A stretch of DNA of 64,000 nt. Source: Macrothele yani. Its lineage: Eukaryota > Arthropoda > Arachnida > Araneae > Macrothelidae. The stretch is taken from NCBI GenBank assembly GCA_039090855.1, contig CM077034.1, forward strand, positions 16,537,219 through 16,601,218, given 5' to 3'. Numbering within the stretch: the stretch's first letter is position 1; each line of letters starts with the position of its first letter. Positions 30,845 to 40,480 of the stretch are shown here, piece after piece. The translations under genes were made by a program, and so were the position numbers. Below the pieces are notes generated by a model, which was given only the letters and a program-made list of their open reading frames with translations, was not told the origin of the DNA and made no database searches.

Positions 30845-33732
30845 ATAATCTTTTTCTCATGCAGACACTCCTGATTCTGATCCACCCATGTCTTCCACTG
30901 CCTTTCCTTCCTGCCACTTGGGCTGAAAAGATTTTCTTGGTAAGCATTTCATCACTCATTCTTTCAACATGTCCAAACCACCTAGGTCTCCACCTTGCTA
31001 ACAACATTTTGCTTCACATCACACAACTGCAATACATCTTCATTCCTCTCACAATCAGATCGTGTCTTGCCACAAACCCCACGTAAGTAACGCATTTCTC
31101 CAGCACACAAACTACTCCTATGTTTCTTCTGCAGTACCCAGGTTTCACTGCCATACATCAGAGTAGGAACAATTACACTTTCATACACAGCCATTCGGGA
31201 CTCTCTAGAGAACCCATCATACCTGTTAAAACCTCCCAGAGCAGCTATGACTTTCAAAGAAGAATTCACTCGCCTACTGATTTCACCATCCAACTTGTTC
31301 TCTCTGTCAAACATTCTTCCTAAATACACAAACTCACTCACCTGGTCAATCACAGTGCCATTTATACTTACATTACATTCAGTGCTACCAGTTCCTCTCT
31401 CAAACACCATACCTCTGGTTTTTCCCTTATTTATACTCAGTTTGAATTTCATGCAAACTTCGTGCATCCGAGTCGACATACTCTGCAACTCACTTTTGCT
31501 CTCTGCCAACAGGACAGTGTCATCAGCATACAGCAATCTGCACACACGGACATCACCAAGACATAAACCACTATTATCTATTTTGGCCTCACGCATGCAT
31601 GCGTCCATAAATATATTAAACAGCCATGGTGACATTACACAACCTTGTTTAACTGCTGCACCAATGGAAAACCATTTTGATAAAACACCATTCACTCGTA
31701 CACAAGCTCTACTACCAGCATACATGGCTTTTACACTATTAAGTAGATTCCCAGTAACACCATATTCATTCAATACCTTCCACAGAAGTGTCCTATTGAC
31801 TCGGTCGTAAGCTTTCTCTAAATCTATGAAGGCAGTAAAAACTTTCTTCCCAACAGCCAGATACTTTTCAATCATCATGCGTAATGCAAAAATCTGGTTA
31901 GTGCAGCCTTTACCAGGCATAAAACCACTCTGAACATCCCACACTTTCAATGATGTAAGACCCCGTACTTTTTCAATAACAACCTTACCAAACACTTTCC
32001 CTGGCACACTCAGTTAGGCTAATACCCCGATAGTTCTTGCATTCAGTCTGATCACCCTTTCCCTTATACAAGGGAACAATGATAGCATCCTTCCAATCCC
32101 GAGGGACCATTCCTAACTCCCAGCACAACTGGCAAAATTCAGTTAACCAGTCAATTATAGAGTCACCACCATATTTCAACATCTCTGCAGTTATGCCATC
32201 AACTCCTGGAGCCTTACCATTCTGAAGAGATTTTAGAGCTTTACACACTTCTTCTCTTGAGATCCCTCCTGTGCTTTCATCCCTCATTGTGACATCATCT
32301 GCGTCTGTCTCAGAATCATCTTTGCTTTCCTGATCGAATAACTCACAGAAGTATTCACCCCATCTGTCACTTAACTCATTGGGCTCCCATATCATTTCCC
32401 CAATCTCATTCTTCACACAACTTACAACTTTGTTTCCCCTATTTTTCCTGAGTCTCATGTACTTCCAGAAGGACTTCCTATCTTTCCAAAAAGCCAGTTC
32501 AAGCCTTTCCACTTTCTCCTTCCTATCTTTTGCCTTACTGTGGCGAACCAGCTTAGCAGCTTCACGCTTCTTGCAGCGATATTCATCCACAGAGACTCTA
32601 CCTTGCAACATCCCCAAATAGGCTTCCTTCTTTCTGTTTACTGCCTCTTCAATCTTAATATTCCACCGAGCATCACCTCTATTGTTACTCACTATTGTGG
32701 TGCCACATACCTCTTTAGCAATAGTGACAACACAGTACTTAAAACATTCCCACTTCTTTTGTACATCCCTCTCGCCAGACTTCAGATCCTTCAGTCGTTC
32801 TCTGAGTAAGTCAGAATACCGCTGGTGATCTTCAAGGAGCCTATCAACCTTTATTCTTTCTATCCTGGGTCTCTTCCTATTTCTTTTCCTCCAACCAACA
32901 TTAAGTTTCACTCGTGACAATACCAAGTAATGATCAGAACCAACATCCGCACCTCTCATCACACGGGTGTCAACAACTAAGTGTTTCAAACGCTGATCGT
33001 AGACAACAAAATCTATCACACTCTTTTGACCAAGAGTACGATTTTCCCAAGTATATGTGTGGATATACTTGTGGTTGAAAAATGTGTTAGATACACACAA
33101 ACCGTTCTCAATGCAGAGTTCAATTAATCTTTCACCATTATCATTCACACAAGGATCATTAAACTTACCCAGAACATTGTCAGAAATTGCATTCTGCACA
33201 CCTACTCTAGCATTGAAATCCCTGCTATTATAACTTTTTCTTTAGCACCAAACTGGCTCAAAACAGCTTTTAGCTTATTCCAGAAATCTTCTTTCTTATC
33301 AGAAGGTTCCGAGTCACAAGAAGCATACACTACAACAATTACAATTCTCTGAAGTTTCACTTTCAAACAAATCCAGAGAATTCTCTCACTTATGCAACTA
33401 TAGTGAATCAAGTTGTTCTTCATCTTTTCACTTAAAATCACACCTACACCAGCCTGTCCTCTCATATTATCCAATACTCCAGACCACACACTCACCGTGC
33501 CATTCACTTCTTCTACCCCAATTTCCTTCTTTTTGGTTTCACTTACACACAGCACATCCAGTCTATACTTATTCATCACCTCACTCATCTTGCCATTTAT
33601 ACCTCTAGTATTCCATACACCAATCTTACATTCACTCAGCCGAGATCGCTTTCTCATACGCCGTTTAGAAGGTCCAGGTCGATTCCTTGGTGGACCGTCC
33701 TTCTCAAGTGTGGTAGGTCCACCATATCCCAC
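30845..33732 (-). pseudogene. RTE-like LINE ORF: endonuclease plus reverse transcriptase
   Basis: One ORF of about 960 codons on the minus strand, broken by two single-base indels. Domain order: APE-type endonuclease from about codon 30 (CKIGVWNTRGINGKMSE, LDVLCVSETK, then the catalytic GDFN motif, which is where the first frameshift falls near 33215; IDFVVYD and GSDHYLVL follow). Next is the RT (NGKAPGVDGITAEML, WKDAIIVPLYKGKGD, NYRGISL, second frameshift near 32015, DLEKAYDRVNR, KQGCVMSPWLFNIFMD and the active site LLYADDTVLL). The C-terminal part has LMYGSETWVLQKK and RRPRWFGHVERM. Order and single ORF suit the RTE group; the clade is a judgement from motifs. Confidence 0.85.
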
Positions 33733-34019
33733 ACTTGAGTCATTCTTAATATTTCTTTTTGTCTTTTTAATCAGGTAAGTACATCAGTGTGGGGATTAGC
33801 CCACAGCTGAGGGTTCCAGTTGGTCATTCCACCTAAGGATTCTGGAACAAAACCCAGTGAGTTGGGGTCTTTTCGCCAATGTCCCACAGAACAAGCTAGC
33901 ACCTCTCAAAGATTCACAGATGCCCTAGTTGCTGTTGTGTGTGCCATTGTTACCACGGAGCGCCCCGAGGAGGCAAACCCATCGCTCACTACGACCGCCA
34001 GTAATTCTGCAAAACAAAA
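33733..34019 (-). other. LINE 5' leader between ORF and 34-bp array
   Basis: About 290 bp between the putative LINE start codon (33732) and the 34-bp repeats. No other element is recognised. On the LINE strand it would be the proximal 5' untranslated region if the array is part of the LINE. Confidence 0.5.
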
Positions 34020-35990
34020 ATATACACACTTAAGAAAGACTAGCGCAGGAAAGGGAGCGTCCCTTAAGAAAGACTCGCGCAGGAAAGGGAGCGTCCCTTA
34101 AGAAAGACTAGCGCAGGAAAGGGAGCGTTCCTTAAGAAAGACTACCGTAGGAAAGGGAGCGTCCCTTAAGAAAGACTAGCGCAGGAAAGGGAGCGTCCCT
34201 TAAGAAAGACTAGCGCAGGAAAGGCAGCGTCCCTTAAGAAAGAGTAGCGCAGGAAAAGGAGCGTTCCTTAAGAAAGACTACCGCAGGAAAGGGAGCGTCC
34301 CTTAAGAAAGACTAGCGCAGGAAAGGGAGCGTTCCTTAGGAAAGACTAGCGCAGGAAAGGGAGCGTCCCTTAAGAAAGACTAGCGCAGGAAAGGGAGCGT
34401 TCCTTAAGAAAGACTACCGTAGGAAAGGGAGCGTCCCTTAAGAAAGACTAGCGCAGGAAAGGAGCGTCCCTTAAGAAAGACTAGCGCAGGAAAGGGAGCG
34501 TTCCTTAAGAAAGACTACCGCAGGAAAGGGAGCGTCCCTTAAGAAAGACTAGCGCAGGAAAGGGAGCGTTCCTTAGGAAAGACTACCGTAGGAAAGGGAG
34601 CGTCCCTTAAGAAAGACTCGCGCAGGAAAGGGAGCGTCCCTTAAGAAAGACTCGCGCAGGAAAGGGAGCGTCCCTTAAGAAAGACTAGCGCAGGAAAGGG
34701 AGCGTCCCTTAAGAAAGACTACCGTAGGAAAGGGAGCGTCCATTAAGAAAGACTAGCGCAGGAAAGGGAGCGTCCCTTAAGAAAGACTAGCGCAGGAAAG
34801 GGAGCGTCCCTTAAGAAAGAGTAGCGCAGGAAAGGGAGCGTTCCTTAGGAAAGACTAGCGCAGGAAAGGGAGCATCCCTTAAGAAAGACTCGCGCAGGAA
34901 AGGGAGCGTCCCTTAAGAAAGACTCGCGCCGGAAAGGGAGCGTCCCTTAAGAAAGAGTAGCGCAGGAAAGGGAGCTTCCCTTAAGAAAGAGTAGCGCAGG
35001 AAAGGGAGCGTCCCTTAAGAAAGACTCGCGCAGGAAAGGGAGCGTCCCTTAAGAAAGACTAGCGCAGGAAAGGGAGCGTTCCTTAAGAAAGACTACCGTA
35101 GGAAAGGGAGCGTCCCTTAAGAAAGAATAGCGCAGGAAAGGGAGCTTCCCTTAAGAAAGAGTAGCGCAGGAAAGGGAGCGTCCCTTAAGAAAGACTCGCG
35201 CAGGAAAGGGAGCGTCCCTTAAGAAAGACTAGCGCAGGAAAGGGAGCGTTCCTTAAGAAAGACTACCGTAGGAAAGGGAGCGTCCCTTAAGAAAGACTAG
35301 CGCAGGAAAGGGAGCGTCCCTTAAGAAAGAGTAGCGCAGGAAAGGGAGCGTTCCTTAAGAAAGACTACCGCAGGAAAGGGAGCGTCCCTTAAGAAAGACT
35401 AGCGCAGGAAAGGGAGCGTTCCTTAGGAAAGACTCGCGCAGGAAAGGGAGCGTCCCTTAAGAAAGACTCGCGCAGGAAAGGGAGCGTCCCTTAAGAAAGA
35501 CTCGCGCAGGAAAGGGAGCGTCCCTTAAGAAAGACTAGCGCAGGAAAGGGAGCGTCCCTTAAGAAAGACTACCGTAGGAAAGGGAGCGTCCCTTAAGAAA
35601 GACTAGCGCAGGAAAGGGAGCGTCCCTTAAGAAAGACTAGCGCAGGAAAGGGAGTGTCCCTTAAGAAAGAGTAGCGCAGGAAAGGGAGCGTTCCTTAAGA
35701 AAGACTACCGCAGGAAAGGGAGCGTCCCTTAAGAAAGACTAGCGCAGGAAAGGGAGCGTCCCTTAAGAAAGACTCGCGCAGGAAAGGGAGCGTTCCTTAG
35801 GAAAGACTAGCGCAGGAAAGGGAGCGTCCCTTAAGAAAGACTCGCGCAGGAAAGGGAGCGTCCCTTAAGAAAGACTAGCGCAGGAAAGGGAGCGTCCCTT
35901 AAGAAAGACTACCGTAGGAAAGGGAGCGTCCCTTAAGAAAGACTAGCGCAGGAAAGGGAGCGTCCCTTAACAAAGACTAGCGCAGTCTGG
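34020..35990. repeat. 34-bp tandem array, about 58 units, upstream of the LINE
   Basis: Unit: gaaagactagcgcaggaaag followed by ggagcgtcccttaa. Variants at the agcgc / cgcgc / accgt position and tcc / ttcc position recur in fixed order over several units, so multi-unit blocks (for example around 34590-34850 and 35410-35690) have been copied together. The array begins about 290 bp upstream of the LINE start codon and ends at about 35990, where the outer transposon resumes. No ORF of its own. Confidence 0.95.
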
Positions 35991-36101
35991 AAACCGTGCT
36001 AATAATACGTGACATAGAAAAACAGAAAGTGCGCATAGTTTTTTTTTGTTTTTTTTTTGTACATAATTTTGTAATGTGTCCAATAATTCTCGGACACCGT
36101 G

Positions 36102-36461
36102 CATAATCTCGAATTACTTCATTTTCGATATTATAGATTTCAAGAGAAATTGTTTAATTAATGTGCTAAGTGACACACATAAATAATTAGTCACTGATCG
36201 CAAGTTATTCAGGTATGCTATCTATTTCGTTTTTAATTAACTGTATTTGTATCTTTGTGTACGTTTCTAAATTAACTATATTTGTGTGAATCTCATACAT
36301 AATATATTGCCGCTTCATCACTGTATTTGTCATAAAATTTTGCCCAGAATGTGTCAACCAATACATCTATTATCTCAGATGTGCCATCGAATAAAACACT
36401 TCCAGTTGATTCTATGAATAAATGAGTATGTATGGAATACACGAATTCCAAATTTGAAATC
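36102..36461. other. No gene; AT-rich
   Basis: AT-rich DNA between the end of the composite transposon and a SINE. No repeat relation or ORF seen. Confidence 0.5.
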
Positions 36462-36726
36462 GAGCCGCTGATAGATTAGTGGTTAGAGTTCCATACTATT
36501 GATTGAGAGACCCCAAGTTCAAACCCAGCCTGATAGTCTTGAATCTGGGGTCACTCTGTGGTGGTGTAAGTTTCTAACAATCGCTGAATATATCGGACGA
36601 GCACGTTAAGTGACGGACCTCGGGTAGGAATTGCCTGGTTACATATAAAGGTGTTCATTCCTAAGCCCTCAATCTAATTTCTCTCTGCATTCTATGTGCA
36701 AAAAAAAAAAAAAAAAAAAAAAAAAA
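36462..36726 (+). mobile_element. tRNA-derived SINE (family A) with poly-A
   Basis: Head gagccgctgatagattagtg with A-box-like tagtggttagag and B-box-like agttcaaaccc, then the body shared with 491-641 (ctaacaatcgctgaatatat, cggacgagcacgttaagtga), a 3' part ending tctctctgcattctatgtgc, and a 27-base A-run at 36700-36726. A target duplication was not evident. Confidence 0.75.
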
Positions 36727-36727
36727 T

Positions 36728-36890
36728 TTACGCTTGTACGGTGGCGCAATCTAGTGTGCGCTCTCTCTCTCTCTCTCTCTCACTAACAAACAATTCTGTC
36801 AGAATTGCTAGATTCGTTCTAACTTCCTTCAGTACCTGTGCTTTGCCCGAAAGGGCACAGAAATTGAATGAAGTTAGTGCCTATATATTT
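36728..36890 (-). repeat. Diverged copy of the 166-bp repeat, with a (CT)n run
   Basis: cttgtacggtggcgcaatctagtg, the later ttctgtcagaattgctaga and ctgtgctttgccc correspond in order to the reverse complement of the unit at 333-400 and 1-166. A (CT)n tract at 36761-36780 expands a ctct in the unit. It directly follows the family A SINE, as the related sequence does at 1-491. Confidence 0.55.
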
Positions 36891-36895
36891 TGAAA

Positions 36896-37058
36896 TATAT
36901 GGATTGTTTTGAGTACATATATTTCAAATTACAAATACCAGATATACTCACAATTTATTCCCTGTATGTACTCAAAAATGAGTACATGTCTTTTCCGAAA
37001 ATGAGACACAAGTACTCGGAGCTATTATAATTCCAGAATGTACTCAAAAATGAGTACA
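36896..37058. repeat. ~155-bp repeat with paired hairpins, left of a Tc1
   Basis: Contains the palindromic gtactcaaaaatgagtac twice, about 75 bp apart, around ttccgaaaatgagacacaag. The same sequence recurs on the other side of the Tc1 element (38497-38640), ending here exactly at the TA target. Confidence 0.8.
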
Positions 37059-37060
37059 TA

Positions 37061-38494
37061 CACTGACGAAAAAAAAAAAAAAATCCCAGCACCACGAAAA
37101 AATAGTTGTAGAGGAATGAAATGGCGGCAATACATTTGTATAGGTAACATATTTAATCGATTAAGGTTTCAAGATCAAAGCTTAATGTAAGCGCGAGAAG
37201 AGCCATTTTAAATGTGAAATGCTGGTACATTAATAACCGGTGTAACCGCCAGAATGTTGAATTCAAGCACGCAAACGGTCATGCATTGTGTCGTACAGGT
37301 GCTGGATGTCAGTTTGTGGGATGGAGTTCCATGCCTGTTGCACTTGGTCGGTCAATACAGGGACGGTTAATGCTGCTTGGGGGTGACGCTGGAGTTGTCG
37401 TCCAATGATGTCCCATACGTGCTCGATTGGTGAAAGATCTGGTGATCTAGCAGGCCACGGCAACATGTCGACACTCTGTAGAGCATGTTGGGTTACAACA
37501 GCGGTATGCGAGCGAGCGTTATCCTGTTGGAAAACACCCCCTGGAATGCTGTTCATGAATGGCAGCACAACAGGTTGAATCACCAGACCGACGTACAACT
37601 GTGCCGTCAGGGTGCGTGGGATAACCACGAGAGTGCTCCTGCCGTCATAGGAAATTGCTCCCCAGACCATAACTCTAGGTGTAGGTCCAGTGTGTCTCGG
37701 CCGCAGACAGGTTGGTTGCAGGCGCTCACCTGGCCTCCTCCTAACCAACACACGGCCATCACTGGCACCCAGGCAGAACCGGCTTTCATCAGAAAACACA
37801 ACAGATCTTCACTTTGTCCTCCAATGAGCTCTAGCTTGACACCACTGACGTCACAAACGGCAGTGGTTTGGAGTAAGTGGAATGCACGCTACAGGGCGTC
37901 TGGCTCGGAGCTGTCCTTCAAGTAACCGATTTGTAACAGTTCGTTGTGTCACTGTGGTGGCAACTGCAGCTCGAATTGCTGCCGCAGACGCGGTACGATG
38001 CGCCACGGCCATACGCCGTACACGGCGGTCTTCCCTCTCAGTAGTGCCACGTGGCCGGCCGGAACCCGGTCTTCTTGAGGCAGTACCTTCCCTTGACCAC
38101 CGCTGCCAACAATCATGCACAGTGGCTACATTCCTGCCAAGTCGTTCTGCAATATTGCGGAAAGAAGATCCACCTTCTCGTAGCCCTATTACACGACCTC
38201 GTTCAAACTCCGTGAGCTGTTGATAATGGCTTCTTCGTCTTCTTAAAGGCATTCTTGACTAACATCAACACACTACGTCGAATCTCAACGATAACTAACG
38301 CTCACGAACGTTGCAGCGCGTATTTACAGCAAACCTGCTTTGCATGTTCCGAGGGGCGCTACTAGCGCCACACGTATGCGCCGAGCGCGAAATTTGCGTA
38401 GACGTCATCTTACAGATGTACTCTCACCGCCTACCAACTGTCGTTTATCTAACACAACCCCTTCTTGGTGTTGGGATTTTTTTTTCTGTCAGCG
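37061..38494 (-). mobile_element. Tc1-like transposon with 32-residue D-E spacing (copy A)
   Basis: 1,434 bp, TA at 37059-37060 and 38495-38496. Inverted ends cactgacgaaaaaa and, reversed at the right, cgctgacagaaaaaaa, followed by atcccaacaccacg-type text. Same family as 53164-54829. Inserted between two copies of a hairpin-bearing repeat. Confidence 0.9.
37263..38252 (-). pseudogene. Tc1-like transposase, nonsense codons only
   Basis: A single frame of 330 codons from MPLRRRRSHYQQLTEFERGR (start 38252) to 37263. It holds two helix-turn-helix-like segments (SSFRNIAERLGRNVATVHD; ASAAAIRAAVATTVTQRTV), a GRPRGTT hinge, VVFSDESRFCLGASDGRV, VFQQDNARSHTAVV and SPDLSPIEHVWDIIG. Only two internal stops occur (about 37848 and 37810; CGA to TGA and TGG to TGA when compared with copy B). 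The terminal TGA may be a third, since copy B reads on for ACIQHSGGYTGY. I count 32 residues between the second Asp and the Glu, two fewer than the usual 34, in both copies. Confidence 0.9.
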
Positions 38495-38496
38495 TA

Positions 38497-38640
38497 TATT
38501 TCAAATTCGAAATACCAAATATACTAACAATTCATTCCCTGTATGTACTCAAAAATGAGTACGTGTCTTTTCCGAAAATGAGACACAAGTACTCGGAGCT
38601 ATTACAAGCCCAGAATGTACTCAAAAACGAGTACATTTGG
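38497..38640. repeat. ~155-bp repeat with paired hairpins, right of the Tc1
   Basis: Direct copy of 36896-37058 with a few changes (one hairpin now gtactcaaaaacgagtac). The Tc1 insertion therefore lies within or between units of a short tandem repeat. Confidence 0.8.
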
Positions 38641-38741
38641 CTTATTTCTAAGTACCAATTTTTAACAGTGTGAAATCTGACAGATTCTTCATAGTGGTGT
38701 AGTGCTAATTAAAAAGATACAGGAACTTACGCTGCCTTAAC

Positions 38742-38830
38742 GAATAGAAATAAAAGTAGCCACCAGTTAGGAAGGTAGACATCTGACTGCTGTCTACCTT
38801 CCTAACAGCTGGCTACTTTTATTTCTATTC
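38742..38830. repeat. 89-bp long hairpin
   Basis: Left arm 38742-38781 (gaatagaaataaaagtagcc, then gttaggaaggtagaca) and right arm 38791-38830 are reverse complements at 37 of 40 positions, the mismatches lying together as one 3-nt internal loop. The apical loop is 9 nt. No flanking duplication is obvious. Could be a tiny foldback MITE or an inverted duplication; if transcribed it would give a Dicer-type double-stranded stem. Confidence 0.85.
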
Positions 38831-39022
38831 TACGCCAAGAAATTTCGAATCACTAGTATGGTTATACTATTTAAACACTTAAATAAACCAACGAAAATCT
38901 TAATTTTATTTTGCCTTGAAAGAAAAAAGGCAATGTGCAAAGTTAAACGAAAGAAAAAACCAAAAACCGTTAAGTAAACCAACGAATCACGCACATCGTG
39001 AAAGAAATTGCGCGACAATATA

Positions 39023-40227
39023 CACTGAAGTGCCAGAAAAACTGGTACAGACGAGCTTTTGCAAAATACACAGCGACGTTATCTTTGCGCGTACTCGGTA
39101 GCGTCCGCCAGTGCGTATATAAAGCGATGGACATCCTTGCCAGCTGTCAGAGCTGTTTTCGGCATGAGAATGACAAGTAATAACGATTTAAAGCGATTTT
39201 CAACGCGGTGTCATAGTTGGCGCTCGTGAGATGGGCCATAGTATTTCGGAGGTAGAAACGAAGTTCGGATTTTCACGGGCGACCATTGCAAGGGTCTACA
39301 AGAATTCCGGCAAAACCTCCAATCAACGATACCAGTGTGGCCGTAAAGAGACATTGGGTGAACGTGACCGTCGTCGGCTGTCAAGAATCGTTTCACGCGA
39401 CACTCTCGCAGGTAGCATCGGAATTCAATGCTGGAGCCTCAACAAGCATCAGCGTCCGGACTGTGCAACGTACCCTGCACGATATGGGCTTTGGGAGCCG
39501 ACGCCCAACTCGAGTCCCCTTGATGGGTGCACGACACAGAGCTATGCGCCTCGCTCGGGCACGGCAACACCGCCTCTGGACACTTGATGACTGGAAACAA
39601 GTAGCCTGGTCTGACGAGTCGCATTTCCAACTGTATCGGGCAGATGGAAGGATTCGTGTGCGGCGCAAACCCCATGAAGCCATGGATCCCGCCTGTCAAC
39701 AGGGAACTGTACCGGCTGGTGGGGGATCCGTAATGGTATGGGGTGTGTTTAGCTAGACTTCACAGGGACCCCTGGTACGTCTACAAACTTCTGTGACCGA
39801 CCAATGCTACGTGCGAATCCGTTCTGACGAGGTACAACCGTTCATGTCCTGCATTCATGCTGATGGGTTGGGCCTGTTCCAACAGGACAATGCACCTCCA
39901 CACAAGTGTCGGGATGCCACATTATGGTTAAAGGAGCTTTCATCTGACTTTGGGTTGTTGCCATTCCCACCCAAGTCCCCAGATCTGAACGTGATAGAAC
40001 ACATTTGGGATCCCATGCAACGCGCTATCGAACACAGGAATCCGAGACCTCGGAATACACCCGAATTGTGTGTGGAACGCTCTGCAGGAAGTATGGTGTG
40101 CATTGCCTACAGCATATTTCCAGAAGCTAGTGGAGTCCATGCCCCGTCGTATTTCTGCAGTCCAGCGCTCCCGTGGGGAACCTACCAAGTATTAGACTGC
40201 TGTACCGGTTTTTCTGGCACTCCAGTG
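39023..40227 (+). mobile_element. Tc1-like transposon with 36-residue D-E spacing
   Basis: 1,205 bp, TA at 39021-39022 and 40228-40229. Inverted ends cactgaagtgccagaaaaac and the complement of cactggagtgccagaaaaac. Transposase pseudogene on the plus strand. The partial element at 63288 has a similar 5' coding sequence (MGHSISEV). Confidence 0.9.
39164..40195 (+). pseudogene. Tc1-like transposase, three or more lesions
   Basis: GAREMGHSISEVETKFGFSR-type N-terminus in frame one (39231 onward), a frameshift at about 39400, then VASEFNAGASTSISVRTVQR, WSDESHFQLYRADGRIRV, an in-frame TAG after VMVWGVFS, LFQQDNAPPHKCRDATLW and SPDLNVIEHIWDPMQRAI. A last frameshift at about 40068 leads into LQEVWCALPTAYFQKLVESM and a stop at 40193-40195. 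The catalytic Asp, Asp and Glu are all present; I count 36 residues between the last two. Confidence 0.85.
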
Positions 40228-40480
40228 TATATAATAAATAGCCGGTGATCAAAATAGCGAAGAGAAGAAGAAATATCCTTCGCCAGAATAAACAAAATCC
40301 ATGCGATATGCTATCCACAATATCCGGTCTCGCTACGGAACTTCCAGATTCGACAGACGATTGAAATTTAAAAGTTAATCAAACCTTAAGCATTCTTACC
40401 AATCGCTCCTATTACCGGTAATTTCTCGTTATACGGATACGGAAAAAGTGAGAACGGAGATTTTCCGTTATTATACGAAA
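40228..40480. other. Spacer; no gene
   Basis: Short AT-rich spacer between the Tc1 element and the satellite at 40481. Nothing recognised. Confidence 0.4.

Larger units (their letters stand above)
27840..36101 (-). mobile_element. Composite Tc1/mariner-type element, 8.3 kb
   Basis: Outer ends are inverted repeats of about 40 bp (cagggtgtccgagaattatt at 27840; cacggtgtccgagaattatt read inward from 36101). Inside are a 134-bp array derived from its own 3' end, the transposase C-terminus, an RTE-like LINE with a 34-bp array, and a short stretch of the other end. Most of the transposase body is missing. The left flank is TA; the right flank is not a clean TA, so that end is slightly damaged or I have misplaced it. 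Confidence 0.65.

Noticed and set aside
34020..35990. CRISPR array
   Set aside because: The 34-bp units are directly contiguous without unique spacers, no cas gene is present and the context is eukaryotic.
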